This document shows positions 1 through 8,058 of a DNA stretch of 64,000 nt, in pieces; the stretch's first letter is position 1, and each line of letters opens with the position of its first letter. The position numbers and the translations under genes are program-made. Location of the stretch: assembly GCF_005144585.1 (NCBI RefSeq), contig NZ_SSMQ01000013.1, positions 124,001-188,000 on the forward strand, given 5' to 3'. The notes beneath the pieces are model-generated. The model saw only the letters and a list, made by a program, of their open reading frames with translations, ran no database searches and was not told the DNA's origin. This DNA is from Polyangium fumosum. GTDB taxonomy: Bacteria; Myxococcota_A; Polyangia; Polyangiales; Polyangiaceae.

Positions 1-171
1 CTGAACCAGATCCGCCAGGCGTCCGACATCATGAAGGACGGCACGCAGGATCCGGCCGTCGAGTGCAACGGCATCTCGATCGGCCTCGGCTTCAACGCCA
101 AGGCCGTGCAGCTCGGACCGGTGGCGCCGAAGGGCGAGCCCCCGCCGGATCCCTGCGCCCCGATGCCGTGA
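1..171 (+). CDS. C-terminal end of an unidentified protein
   Basis: Open from the window edge in frame 1 to a TGA at 169-171, giving the last 56 residues. The tail contains the stretch SIGLGFNAKAVQLG and ends in a Pro-rich segment with single cysteines (ECNG, DPCAP). Cys plus Pro-rich tails are common in exported myxobacterial proteins, so it may be a secreted protein or lipoprotein, but the N-terminus lies outside the window and I do not recognise the family. Confidence 0.6.
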   Translation: MNQIRQASDIMKDGTQDPAVECNGISIGLGFNAKAVQLGPVAPKGEPPPDPCAPMP

Positions 172-598
172 AGGCTCGCGTCTGACGCGAGGGGCCGGCC
201 CACCGCCCGGCCCCTCGTGGCCCGACGACGACGTCGAAAAGCAGAGGGCGCATCCGGCGCACGCCAGCGGGGGGAAAGGGCGTGTGGTTCGGCGGCGCCC
301 TTTGGTTTGTCAGGGGGTTCGTGATGACGGGGGTGGCTGGTACGTCGGCGGCGAGAACGTGCCTGGGGTGAGCCGTTTGGCCCGCGAAAAACGTCGAGGG
401 GCAGGAAGCACGACGCGTAAGGCGTCTGCGCGCTCTGACGTTGGGTGGGGGTACCAAGCGGCGAAAGAAAAACTCCAAACCGCTCTGAAGAAACCTGATA
501 AAAGCGCGTCCAAGACCCCGTTCGGCTCGACGGCTGCCTGCACGCCGGTGAACCATGGCTTGGCCGCGGCCCGTGCTTCTCGGAGGAGATCAATCTCT
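172..598. other. Intergenic region upstream of the OmpA-like gene
   Basis: There are 427 bases with no convincing gene. Reading frames cross it, but their translations are Arg- and Gly-rich and have no ribosome-binding site. The part at about 455-520 is clearly more A-rich than its surroundings and probably carries the promoter of the lipoprotein gene starting at 599. No clear terminator or repeat was seen. Confidence 0.5.
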
Positions 599-1216
599 AT
601 GCAAAAGTTCCTGGCTCCTGTTCTGTGCACCGTGCTGATGGTCGGCGCCCTCGGCGCGATGACTGGCTGCACGGCCTCTGCGTCCGTGGGTGGTGGTGCG
701 GAGACGCCGCCGCCCCCGCCGCCGCCCCCGCCGCCGCCCCCGCCGCCCCCGCCGCCGCCCCCGGCCGCGGCGCCCGCGTCCGACCTCAAGATGGAGGGCA
801 ACAAGCTCCTCCTCCCCGGCGCCATCGTCTACAAGACGGGCAGCGCGGAGCTCGAGCCGGTCAGCTTCCCGATCCTCGATCAGGTCAAGTCGTACCTCGA
901 CTCGAAGCCGAACGTGACGTTGCTCCGCATCGAGGGGCATACGGACGCGGACGGCGACGCGGCGAAGAACCTCGACCTCTCCGCGCGGCGCGCCCAGTCG
1001 GCGGCGAAGTACCTCGTCGGCAAGGGCGTCGATTGCAAGCGCCTCATCGCGGTCGGGTTCGGCGTGACGAAGCCCGTCGCCGACAACAAGACGGCCGAGG
1101 GCAAGGCCCAGAACCGCCGCACCGACTTCATCAACGCGGCGATCAACGGCAAGCCCATCATGAAGATGCCGGTCGACGGCGGCGCGCCCAAGGTCCTCGA
1201 CGCCTGCGCGCCCTGA
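599..1216 (+). CDS. OmpA-family peptidoglycan-binding lipoprotein
   Basis: This 205-residue protein has a lipoprotein signal (lipobox MTGC, lipidated Cys24), a run of about 20 prolines, and then an OmpA C-terminal domain from about residue 65. The domain shows the family pattern: GHTD, then LS..RA, the GFG..KP segment and NRRTDF. It should sit in the outer membrane and bind peptidoglycan noncovalently, with the proline run as a rigid spacer. The ATG at 599 is chosen because GGAGG lies at 582-586 and the signal peptide begins there; the frame stays open upstream to 284 but that part is not protein-like. It appears monocistronic. The fold is clear; the exact partner is unknown. Confidence 0.9.
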   Translation: MQKFLAPVLCTVLMVGALGAMTGCTASASVGGGAETPPPPPPPPPPPPPPPPPPPAAAPASDLKMEGNKLLLPGAIVYKTGSAELEPVSFPILDQVKSYLDSKPNVTLLRIEGHTDADGDAAKNLDLSARRAQSAAKYLVGKGVDCKRLIAVGFGVTKPVADNKTAEGKAQNRRTDFINAAINGKPIMKMPVDGGAPKVLDACAP

Positions 1217-1341
1217 CGATCCCGCATCTCCCCTCGCCCGCGCTCCTGCCTTCCTGACGCCCTCCTTCTCGCCACCCGGGGTGAGGCGAAACCAGCCGCT
1301 GAAAAACGCTGGCCAACCCGCCCCGGGCCCATCATCCCTTC

Positions 1342-1782
1342 ATGGCCATGCGCCCGTTCGTCCTCACGTCGCTGCTCCTCGCCTCATCGCTCGTCTTCGC
1401 GGCGGGGTGTGATCGCTCCTCGCGCGACGTGCGTGAGTGGAAGTCGACAGATCACGATCAGCCCCTCGGTCAACAACCCGGGCAGGTCGCCGCGCGTCCG
1501 CGCAGCTCCGCGGAGCAAGGCCCCGATCAGAGCCTCGTGGAGATCGCCTGGCAGCGCAACTGCGCGAGCTGTCACGGCCAGCGCGGCAAGGGCGACGGGC
1601 CGCAAGGGCCGATGATGCGCGCGCCGGATCTCACGCGATCGGACTGGCAGGCGCAGGTGACGGATGAGCAGGTGGCCGACGTGATCCGCAAGGGTCGCAA
1701 CCGCATGCCGGCGTTCAGCAACCTGCCGGACCCGGTCATCGTGGGCCTCGTCGGCCGCATCCGCGCGAACCGCTCGCCTTGA
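1342..1782 (+). CDS. Monohaem c-type cytochrome lipoprotein
   Basis: The product is 146 residues. It has a lipoprotein signal ending at Cys23 (AGCD), a polar linker, and a cytochrome c domain with the haem-binding CASCH at residues 74-78 and a likely axial Met122 in NRMPAF. It resembles the small class I cytochromes found as electron carriers or as subunits of oxidase and reductase chains, anchored to the periplasmic face by lipid. Starts at ATG 1342 or ATG 1348 are both possible and give the same mature protein. No oxidase or reductase gene lies next to it, so its redox partner cannot be named. Confidence 0.88.
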   Translation: MAMRPFVLTSLLLASSLVFAAGCDRSSRDVREWKSTDHDQPLGQQPGQVAARPRSSAEQGPDQSLVEIAWQRNCASCHGQRGKGDGPQGPMMRAPDLTRSDWQAQVTDEQVADVIRKGRNRMPAFSNLPDPVIVGLVGRIRANRSP

Positions 1783-1831
1783 TCCACGCGCCCGTTTGAC
1801 TTCGCCATTCCTGCTCGTCAGGTTGCGCCCG

Positions 1832-2269
1832 ATGCAGCGGGACACGACGCCGGACGAGGAGACGCAGCCCGAGGCCGAGGGCTCGGCAAAGCCCCTGTTC
1901 GCGCCTTCGCCGCTCAGGCGACGGCTTTTGTCGTTGCTCCTGCTCGCGGGCGGAGGCGCGGCGTTCCTGTCGCTCGCGCCGCACTGGCCCAAGGAGCACA
2001 CGGTCGATTTTCGTCTCGACGGCGAGATCGGCACGGTCGTCGGCTTCGACGTGACGTGGTCGCGCGCAGGCGCGGAGGCGGGCGCCGTCAGCGGCAGCTC
2101 GTTCCGCTTCGAGCCGGGTCGCGCGCCGAAAATCGTCCATACGACCGTGCACTTGCCGGATGGTTCGTATGCACTGGACATCCGTGTCGACCGCGCGGAT
2201 CGCAGCGACTCGATCCAGCGCACGCTGACGCTCGGCGACGCCGAGAAGATCACCGTGCCGCTTCGCTGA
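1832..2269 (+). CDS. Single-span membrane protein, unknown function
   Basis: From the ATG at 1832 the product is 145 residues: an acidic cytoplasmic N-terminus, a basic LRRR stop, one hydrophobic helix (LLSLLLLAGGGAAFLSLA), and a C-terminal periplasmic domain of alternating beta-type sequence (VDFRLDGEIGTVVGFDVTWSR to KITVPLR). A TTG start at 1796 would add 12 residues. It follows the cytochrome gene by about 50 bases on the same strand and may be co-transcribed. I do not recognise the soluble domain; it resembles a small beta-sandwich. Confidence 0.65.
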   Translation: MQRDTTPDEETQPEAEGSAKPLFAPSPLRRRLLSLLLLAGGGAAFLSLAPHWPKEHTVDFRLDGEIGTVVGFDVTWSRAGAEAGAVSGSSFRFEPGRAPKIVHTTVHLPDGSYALDIRVDRADRSDSIQRTLTLGDAEKITVPLR

Positions 2270-2607
2270 GGCAGACAGCGTCCTTCAGGCATCACCTGCG
2301 TCCCCGGGGACACGGTTCGGCACCCTGGAGACGACCTGCAAAACCGACGTCAAGCCTACGAATTCGTTCGATGTTTCGCCGTTGATGCCCGTGAGGCTTC
2401 GTGCGGGAACGGAACGTGTGACGAATTCGCTTGATGCGGCGCCCCAGACACCGCTACTTCTTGGCCCGTTGGCTTGGGGTGTGGCAGCTTATCCTACATG
2501 CACTTATCTGTCGCTGATGAGCGCACTCTGTCGTTCTTGGACAGGGGCCGCGCCGCGGCGTCGGAGGGCGACCCGAGGGACGGGTCGCCTGCACTGATGG
2601 AGGACCG
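2270..2607. other. Intergenic region with a perfect 12-bp palindrome
   Basis: No convincing gene lies in these 338 bases. The perfect palindrome GTCCCCGGGGAC is at 2300-2311, about 30 bases after the preceding stop codon. The stretch at about 2340-2420 is lower in GC and could hold a promoter for the small lipoprotein gene at 2608. A 71-codon frame at 2382-2597 lacks a ribosome-binding site and protein-like composition. Confidence 0.4.
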
Positions 2608-2787
2608 ATGAAGATCACGCCCTGGTACCTGGCCGCTCTCGCTCCCTTCGCTGCGATCGGGTGCAGTGGTGCATATCTCGGGCACGCGGCCGTCGTCGTC
2701 CTGACGATCGGTATCTTCTTTGGCACGCTCTCGCTCGGCCGGACGCCGAACACGCCGCCGCCCGCGCCGCCGAACGCGCGTGCCTGA
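2608..2787 (+). CDS. Small lipoprotein or membrane peptide (59 aa)
   Basis: A strong ribosome-binding site (GGAGG at 2599-2603) precedes ATG 2608. The 59-residue product starts MKITPWYLAALAPFAAIGCSG, which reads as a lipoprotein signal with Cys19. It continues with a second hydrophobic segment (AAVVVLTIGIFFGTLSL) and a short Pro/Ala/Arg tail. It could instead be a two-helix membrane peptide. No family is recognised. The good translation signal and the sharp hydrophobic pattern are the reasons for calling it. Confidence 0.6.
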   Translation: MKITPWYLAALAPFAAIGCSGAYLGHAAVVVLTIGIFFGTLSLGRTPNTPPPAPPNARA

Positions 2788-2821
2788 AACGCAGTCGATT
2801 CGGCGCTGTTAACCTCGGGTC

Positions 2822-3901
2822 ATGACGTACGACACCGTCGGCTCCCTCAAGGGCCTCGACGAGTTCTCCTTGATGGATCTCGAGGCGGTGCGTCTCATCC
2901 TGCGAGGCGACTCCGTCGTCGACTGGCACAGGCTCCACGTTCGCGACGAGGAAGAGGCGCGCGTTCTCCTGCGAGCGCAGGAGTTCCGACCCGAAGAGCC
3001 CGCCGATCGCGCGCGGCTCGAAGCGATCAAGAACGAAGCGATCGCCTACCTACGTCGGCACTTCGAGTTCCCCATCCCCAAGCCCGTCGCCCGTTGCTCC
3101 GTGGAGGAGCTCCTGGTGCTCGCCTCGGGCAAGGGTCACAGGCAGCTCTGCGCCTGCACGATCCTGAAGGCGATGCACATCATCCATCACCTCGAGGGGC
3201 GCGAGCTGCTCTTCTCGATCCCGATGTCCGACCAGGATGTGTTTCACCTGGTGGAGGAGAAGGTCTATCGGATCGTGGGCGGGATGCTCGCGGCCGGCTT
3301 CCCCATCACGGAGTTCATCGGCGGGCGGAAGAACAAGGACTCGCTCTACACGAAGCTGCTCTCGAAGACCGACACGACGGCCGCAGCGATCTACGACAAG
3401 CTGCGGTTCCGGATCGTGACGCGAGAGGCAGACGACATCCTGCCGATCCTGCTTTACCTGTCGGAGCGGCTCTTCCCGTTCAACTACGTCGTGCCCGGGC
3501 AGAGCACGAACACGATCTTTCACTTCCGTAGTTATTGCGATCGTCACCCCTTCCTGCGAATGCTCCTTCGAGAGCTGCAAGCAGGCGTGGACGACGGTCT
3601 GACGCTCAGCAACAACACGTTCAGCGATCAGAGCTATCGCGTGATCCACTTCGTGGTGGATCTACCGGTGCGGCTGCCGCCCGAGATCATGGAGCTCGCG
3701 CCGCCAGCCGCGTGGGCACTCGGGCCGATCGTGTTCGTACTCTGCGAGTTCCAGCTCATCGACCGCGAAACGGAAGCAGCCAACGAGCTCGGAGACGCGA
3801 GCCACGCGAAGTACAAGGAACGCCAGAAGGTGGCCGTGATGCGTCGGCTGAAGCTCGGCGGTCGAGCGCCGACGCGCGTTCCGACGAAGCGGCCGCGCTG
3901 A
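2822..3901 (+). CDS. RelA/SpoT-like nucleotidyltransferase-fold protein (TIGR04552-type)
   Basis: This 359-residue protein has no signal peptide. Its second half follows the layout of a (p)ppGpp synthetase domain. SLYTKLLSK at 174-182 resembles the substrate-binding loop. DKLRFRIV at 192-199 matches the D..G.R.. strand. SYRVIH at 271-276 matches the Y.S.H strand. CEFQLID at 308-314 matches the E.Q.R strand. G-D-A-S-H328-A-K-Y331-K matches the conserved H..YK helix. The Arg of the usual EIQIRT is Asp314 here. The N-terminal 170 residues are helical and unassigned. It resembles what I remember as the TIGR04552 family of deltaproteobacteria. Whether it makes an alarmone is unknown. It starts at ATG 2822, 34 bases after the small lipoprotein gene. 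Confidence 0.7.
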   Translation: MTYDTVGSLKGLDEFSLMDLEAVRLILRGDSVVDWHRLHVRDEEEARVLLRAQEFRPEEPADRARLEAIKNEAIAYLRRHFEFPIPKPVARCSVEELLVLASGKGHRQLCACTILKAMHIIHHLEGRELLFSIPMSDQDVFHLVEEKVYRIVGGMLAAGFPITEFIGGRKNKDSLYTKLLSKTDTTAAAIYDKLRFRIVTREADDILPILLYLSERLFPFNYVVPGQSTNTIFHFRSYCDRHPFLRMLLRELQAGVDDGLTLSNNTFSDQSYRVIHFVVDLPVRLPPEIMELAPPAAWALGPIVFVLCEFQLIDRETEAANELGDASHAKYKERQKVAVMRRLKLGGRAPTRVPTKRPR

Positions 3902-3916
3902 AGAGTGAGCGTCGCG

Positions 3917-4204
3917 CCGGGGTTTCACCCCGGACCCCGACCAGGGGTTGTCCACCCCTGGACCCGGACCAGGCACGGCCTGGACCGAGGGCGACAGCGC
4001 GCAAGCGCGCTGTCGACAGGGATGAGGTCGTCGAGCGACGCGTCCGCGCTGCTGTCTTGGTAGGCGAGGTGGTGGAGGGTCTTGCCACGGGCCCGTCGTA
4101 GAAACCGCGCCTCGCGCGGTTTCTACGCCCTCGGTCCAGGCCGTGCCTGGTCCGGGGTGCCGGGGGCGGACAGCCCCCGGCTGGGGTTTGGGGCAACGCC
4201 CCAA
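3917..4204. repeat. Hairpin-array repeat, copy A1 (between convergent genes)
   Basis: Eight perfect hairpins follow each other: CCGGGG/CCCCGG 3917-3933, CCAGGGG/CCCCTGG 3941-3961, CCAGGC/GCCTGG 3969-3983, GACAGCGCGC and its complement 3993-4014, a 13-bp stem at 4098-4126, CCAGGC/GCCTGG 4136-4150, CCGGGGGC/GCCCCCGG 4160-4180, and TTGGGGC/GCCCCAA 4188-4204. Between the fourth and fifth lies a non-palindromic core (about 4050-4090) that recurs at 40871-40908. The order of hairpins matches copies at 40.7 and 56.7 kb although the stems differ. It fills the gap between two genes that end towards each other, so a bidirectional terminator role is likely. Confidence 0.85.
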
Positions 4205-4232
4205 CCTCCCGCCAGGGGCTGCCAAAGCGCGA

Positions 4233-4991
4233 TCAGGTACGGGTCTTGAGGCCTTCGCGATCGAGCACCACGATGCGGCGGCGGTCGACCTCGATGATGC
4301 CTTTGCGACGGAGCTCGCCCAGGGTGAGCGTGACGGTCTCGCGGGTGGAGCCGATCATGCTGGCCATCTCCTGGTGCGTGAAGGGCGCCGAGATCAGGAC
4401 GCCGCGCGGGTCGGGGATGCCCCAGCGCTGGGCGGCCTTGAGCAAGAACTCGGCGAGACGCGCTTCCACGTTGCGGAAGAGCATCGAGGCGAGACGCTCT
4501 TCCGTCTCGGCGTTGCGCTCCACGAGCGCGCCGACCAGCGCGTTCGCGAAGGCCTGATCCGAGGACATGAGCCCACGGATCGTGGCAATCGGCACGACGA
4601 GCGCTTCCACGTCTTCCGTGGCGATCGCGCTCTCGCGGTGGTTCGGGACGCCGCCGAGCGCGGCCTCGCCGAGGAGGTCGCCCGCGCCGCGGTAGCCGAG
4701 CGAGAGCGTGTGCCCTTCGTTCAGCGCCCGGACCAGGCGGACGCGTCCGCTGCCGAGCATCACCACCGAGTTCGCGGGGTCGCCCTGGGTGACCAGCGGC
4801 CGCCCGCGCGTGACTCGCTGGATCGTTCCAGCGTCGGCCAGGAGGGTCTGCGACGCGGGCGAAGCCGCGCTACCGACCGCTCCACGCCGCAGAATCCGCC
4901 GCTTGCGTGCGTCCGGATCGAGCCCCCCGTCGTTGCCGACCGCGCCGGAACGAGCCGGGACGTTCGGTGCCATCGCATCCTTACCCATCAT
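4233..4991 (-). CDS. Crp/Fnr-family transcription regulator
   Basis: The 252-residue protein has a basic, disordered N-terminus of about 45 residues. A cyclic-nucleotide-binding-type beta barrel follows (about 50-160; note GDLLGEAALGG, the usual phosphate-binding cassette position). A long dimer helix comes next, then a winged helix-turn-helix near the C-terminus (THQEMASMIGSTRETVTLTLGELRRKGII). It lacks the Cys cluster of Fnr proteins. The ligand cannot be told from sequence. It is divergent from the DUF507 gene, and the 173 bases between them hold a promoter-like sequence with a palindrome. Start 4991 or the downstream Met codon near 4973 are both possible. Confidence 0.9.
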   Translation of the reverse strand: MMGKDAMAPNVPARSGAVGNDGGLDPDARKRRILRRGAVGSAASPASQTLLADAGTIQRVTRGRPLVTQGDPANSVVMLGSGRVRLVRALNEGHTLSLGYRGAGDLLGEAALGGVPNHRESAIATEDVEALVVPIATIRGLMSSDQAFANALVGALVERNAETEERLASMLFRNVEARLAEFLLKAAQRWGIPDPRGVLISAPFTHQEMASMIGSTRETVTLTLGELRRKGIIEVDRRRIVVLDREGLKTRT

Positions 4992-5054
4992 ATCGAGACT
5001 GCTCCTCTAGGTGCGTTTTCGCCGTGCGGGCCCAGAAAAAGAACGCGGCTTGCG

Positions 5055-5084
5055 TTGACATCTCCGAAGTACGGCCCGTACCTT
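5055..5084 (+). promoter_or_regulatory. Putative sigma-70-type promoter with overlapping palindrome
   Basis: A perfect -35 hexamer TTGACA at 5055-5060 is followed after 18 bases by TACCTT at 5079-5084, a weak -10. The spacer and -10 contain the palindrome GTACGG-C-CCGTAC at 5069-5081. The site lies about 80 bases upstream of the DUF507 start and between it and the divergent Crp/Fnr gene. The palindrome does not match the usual Crp or Fnr half-sites, so autoregulation by that protein is only a guess. Confidence 0.45.
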
Positions 5085-5164
5085 TCGGGGGCCGAAGCCC
5101 CAGCCGAAGAACCCAAGTCGGCGGGGATCCGGTGCCCCGCTCCCCTGAAGCTACGGATCGTTGG

Positions 5165-5677
5165 ATGCGCCTCTTTAGCGGTAAAATTGCCCCTCTCAGC
5201 GAAGAAATCGTCAAAACCCTGGCGGACAACGGGGAGATCGAGTGTGAGGACCGAAAAGAGGTGGTCCGCGACCTGGAGTCCGTCTTTTCTCAGTACCTCG
5301 CGACCGAAAAGGAAGTGATGGACAAGTCGAAGGCCACGCTCGAGTCGCGTGGCCTGCCGCCCTCGGAACTCGGGCGGATCCGGAAGATCATCGCCGAGCA
5401 AAAAGGCATCAAGATCGGCGAAGACATCCTCGACTACTTGCTAGACCAGTGCATCGAGATGCTCATGCACTCGGGCAACGTCGACGAGGTCTACGGACAG
5501 GATCACGACCTCAGGCGTCGCATGCGGCCGGTGCTGAAGAAGTACCTCGCGGCCGACGACGAGCTCGACGCCGAGGTCCGGAACAAGATGAAGAACCTGC
5601 AGGAAGGGACTCGGACCTGGGAGGTCGAGTACCAGAAGATCAAGAACGAGATCCAGCGCCGCAAAGGGCTCGTTTGA
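5165..5677 (+). CDS. DUF507 family protein
   Basis: The product is 170 residues and starts MRLFSGKIAPLSEEIVKTLADNG, the typical opening of DUF507 proteins (R-L-[YF]-..K-[IL]...EIV..L). It is highly charged and helical throughout, with two related halves each ending in Lys/Arg-rich helices (KSKATLESRG; EIQRRKGLV), and has no signal or membrane segment. The family is conserved in deltaproteobacteria and some other phyla but has no established function that I know of. ATG 5165 is chosen from this conserved N-terminus. It is followed after 17 bases by a zinc-ribbon-like gene, probably in one operon. Confidence 0.85.
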   Translation: MRLFSGKIAPLSEEIVKTLADNGEIECEDRKEVVRDLESVFSQYLATEKEVMDKSKATLESRGLPPSELGRIRKIIAEQKGIKIGEDILDYLLDQCIEMLMHSGNVDEVYGQDHDLRRRMRPVLKKYLAADDELDAEVRNKMKNLQEGTRTWEVEYQKIKNEIQRRKGLV

Positions 5678-5694
5678 GGGGAGAGTAGAGACCG

Positions 5695-6012
5695 ATGGGC
5701 TGGATTCCGAAGGTCGAGCAGAAGCGCCACTTCTGCCACAAGTGCAAGAACGAGCTCGTCTTCGAGGTGAAGCTCCAGCGCGCCGACACGTGTCCCCACT
5801 GCGGCGTCGACATGCACTGCTGCAAGAACTGCGAGTACTGGGATCCGTCCGCGCACAACCAGTGCAAGGAGCGGATCGCCGAGTACATCCCGGATCGGGA
5901 GAAGTCGAACTTCTGCACGTTCTTCACGTTCAAGAACGGCGTCCCGGAAGATACGTCCGCGCAGATCGCCAAGTCGAAGGCCCGCCTCGACGATCTGTTC
6001 AAGAAGAAGTAG
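5695..6012 (+). CDS. Cys-rich zinc-ribbon-like protein
   Basis: This is a 105-residue soluble protein. Cysteine pairs HFCHKC and DTCPHC at about residues 13-36 form a plausible treble-clef or ribbon zinc site. A second cluster MHCCKNCEYWDPSAHNQC lies at about 41-58, with one more Cys in SNFCTFF. The C-terminus is a Lys-rich helix ending KKK. A good ribosome-binding site (GAGGGGAG) lies after the DUF507 stop. The pairing with DUF507 suggests a shared cytoplasmic role, perhaps nucleic-acid or ribosome related, but that is inference only. Confidence 0.75.
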   Translation: MGWIPKVEQKRHFCHKCKNELVFEVKLQRADTCPHCGVDMHCCKNCEYWDPSAHNQCKERIAEYIPDREKSNFCTFFTFKNGVPEDTSAQIAKSKARLDDLFKKK

Positions 6013-6049
6013 GCCGCGAGCGCCTGCGCCTTCGAGCATCGAATCGGGC

Positions 6050-7111
6050 ATGTCCACGCCTCGTTACCTGGTCACCGGCGGCGCCGGCTTCATCGGCACC
6101 AACATCGTCGCGGCGCTCGTCGCGGCGGGCGAGCGCGTCCGCGTGCTCGACAACCTCGCCACGGGGATGTGGGAGAACCTCGACGGGATCTCCCCATCCT
6201 CCGCGGTCGAGCGCATCGAGGGCGACATCCGTGACCCCGAGGCCGTCGCCAAAGCTGCCGCGGGCGTCGAGGTCGTCTTCCACGAGGCGGCGCTCGGATC
6301 GGTGCCGCGCAGCGTCGAGGACCCGGTCACGAGCGATGCCGTCAACGTCGGCGGCACCGTCACCGTGCTCGACGTGTCGCGCCGCGTCGGCGTGCGTCGT
6401 GTCGTGTTCGCCGCGTCGTCCTCGGCCTACGGCGAGACGCCCGTCCTGCCGAAGCGCGAGGACATGCCGCCGATGCCGCTCTCGCCGTACGCCGTGACGA
6501 AGCTCGCGTGCGAGAGCTACTGCCGCGTCTTCTCGTCGATCTACGGCCTGGAGACGATGTGCCTGCGGTACTTCAACGTCTTCGGCCCGCACCAGACGCC
6601 CGAGGGGCCCTACGCCGCGGCGATCCCGCGCTTCGTCGATGCTGCGCTCGCGGGTCGGCCCATCCAGATCTTCGGCGACGGCGAGCAGACGCGTGATTTT
6701 TGCTTCGTCGACAATGCCGTGCGGGCGAACCTGCTCGCGGCCGCGTCGCCCCGGAAGCTCGCGGGCGAGGTCGTCAACATCGCGGGCGGACGGCGCGTGT
6801 CGCTGAACGCGCTTTGCGTCGAGATCGGCCGTGTCCTCGGCAGGGCGCTCGATGTCGAGCACGGCCCGGCCCGGCCCGGCGACGTGCGGCATTCGCTCGC
6901 GGACGTGAGCCTCGCGCGGGAAATCCTCGGGTACGAGCCTTCCGTGCGGTGGGAGGAGGGCATCGCGCCGACGGTCGCCTACCTCGAGGCGCTCCGGGCC
7001 GCAGGTCCGGCCGAGGCGGCCCGGCGGGCGGCCGAGCGGCGTGCACAAAGTATGCGGGAGAACGGCGTCAACACGGGTGCTGCAACCAACGTTGTTGCAC
7101 TCTTTCGGTGA
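6050..7111 (+). CDS. NAD-dependent nucleotide-sugar epimerase (extended SDR)
   Basis: The product is 353 residues. It has the Rossmann motif GGAGFIG at 10-16, the SSSAYG strand with catalytic Ser, and the catalytic pair Tyr147 and Lys151 in SPYAVTK. It also has the LRYFNVFGP segment typical of UDP-(N-acetyl)glucosamine 4-epimerases such as WbpP/TviC. It should interconvert UDP-sugars for polysaccharide or lipopolysaccharide synthesis in the cytoplasm. The last 30 residues, Ala/Arg-rich then ending NVVALFR, extend beyond the usual domain. No other sugar genes are nearby, so the substrate is uncertain. The yicC gene begins 20 bases after its stop. Confidence 0.88.
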   Translation: MSTPRYLVTGGAGFIGTNIVAALVAAGERVRVLDNLATGMWENLDGISPSSAVERIEGDIRDPEAVAKAAAGVEVVFHEAALGSVPRSVEDPVTSDAVNVGGTVTVLDVSRRVGVRRVVFAASSSAYGETPVLPKREDMPPMPLSPYAVTKLACESYCRVFSSIYGLETMCLRYFNVFGPHQTPEGPYAAAIPRFVDAALAGRPIQIFGDGEQTRDFCFVDNAVRANLLAAASPRKLAGEVVNIAGGRRVSLNALCVEIGRVLGRALDVEHGPARPGDVRHSLADVSLAREILGYEPSVRWEEGIAPTVAYLEALRAAGPAEAARRAAERRAQSMRENGVNTGAATNVVALFR

Positions 7112-7131
7112 GCGACGTATCCGGCAGAGCC

Positions 7132-8010
7132 ATGCGGAGCATGACGGGGTTCGGGATCGGCGAGGTGACCCTCGGGGAGGGCCGGGTGCTCGCCGAGATC
7201 CGCTCCGTCAACCAGCGCTTCCTCGACGTTCGAACGCGGCTGCCGCGGGAGCTCGCCGAGATCGCGCTCTTCGCCGAGCAGGTGGTGCGCGAGCGGCTGC
7301 GTCGCGGACGTGTCGAGCTCGTCGTGCGCACGGAGGGGCCGGTGCTGACGGCGGCGACGCTCGACGTGGCGCGCGCGCGCGCGGCGTTCCGGCAGCTCCT
7401 CGCGCTGCGTGACGAGCTCGCGCCGGGCGCGGAGCTGCCGCTCGCGCTGCTCTCGGCCGTGCCGGATCTGTTCATCCCGCCGGCGGGGCCTGAGCTCGCC
7501 GCGGTGCGCGACGCCGTTCGCCGCGCGATCGAGGCCGCGATCTCGGCGATGGACGCGATGTGCCGGGCGGAAGGCGAGGCGCTGCTCGCGGATCTCTCGG
7601 GGCGATGCCAGGCCCTGCGGCGCCTCATCGAAGCGATTGCTTCACAGGCGGACGGTCTGCGCGAGGCGGCGCAACGCCGGCTGCACGAGCGGCTCGAACG
7701 GTTGCTCGCCAGCGCGGAGCTCACGGTGGATCGGGGCAGGCTCGAGCTCGAGCTTGCGATCCTCGTCGACAAGAGTGACTTCACCGAGGAGCTCACGCGG
7801 CTGCGCAGCCACCTCGATCAGCTCGAAGGCGTGCTCGCGGCGAGCGGAGGCGAGCCTGTGGGGAGGCGGCTCGACTTCCTTCTGCAGGAAATGGTACGCG
7901 AGGCCAACACGCTCGGCGCGAAGGCCCAGGACGCCTCGGTCAGCCAGATCGTCGTCGGCATCAAGGTCGAGCTCGAGCGGCTCCGCGAGCAGGTGCAGAA
8001 CGTCGAGTGA
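7132..8010 (+). CDS. yicC: YicC/YloC-family endoribonuclease
   Basis: The 292-residue protein starts MRSMTGFG, the family's invariant N-terminus. It ends with the conserved region RLDFLLQEMVREANTLGAKAQD and a C-terminal helix ending ELERLREQVQNVE. Members are cytoplasmic endoribonucleases; the E. coli protein has been linked to small-RNA turnover. The start at ATG 7132 is set by the MTGFG motif; the frame extends upstream across the epimerase but is not protein-like there. It precedes gmk by 48 bases, an arrangement (yicC-gmk) seen in many bacteria. Confidence 0.92.
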   Translation: MRSMTGFGIGEVTLGEGRVLAEIRSVNQRFLDVRTRLPRELAEIALFAEQVVRERLRRGRVELVVRTEGPVLTAATLDVARARAAFRQLLALRDELAPGAELPLALLSAVPDLFIPPAGPELAAVRDAVRRAIEAAISAMDAMCRAEGEALLADLSGRCQALRRLIEAIASQADGLREAAQRRLHERLERLLASAELTVDRGRLELELAILVDKSDFTEELTRLRSHLDQLEGVLAASGGEPVGRRLDFLLQEMVREANTLGAKAQDASVSQIVVGIKVELERLREQVQNVE

Positions 8011-8058
8011 CGCGGACACGCGCCAAGGCCCCAACACCCCAGCACGAGACCGATACGA

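Noticed and set aside
284-598. N-terminal extension of the OmpA-like protein
   Set aside because: The frame is open but begins far upstream of a good GGAGG and a lipoprotein signal at 599; the extension is Arg/Gly-rich and not protein-like.
2382-2597. 71-codon plus-strand frame as a gene
   Set aside because: No ribosome-binding site, mixed composition and no hydrophobic or helical pattern; the small lipoprotein at 2608 is much better supported.
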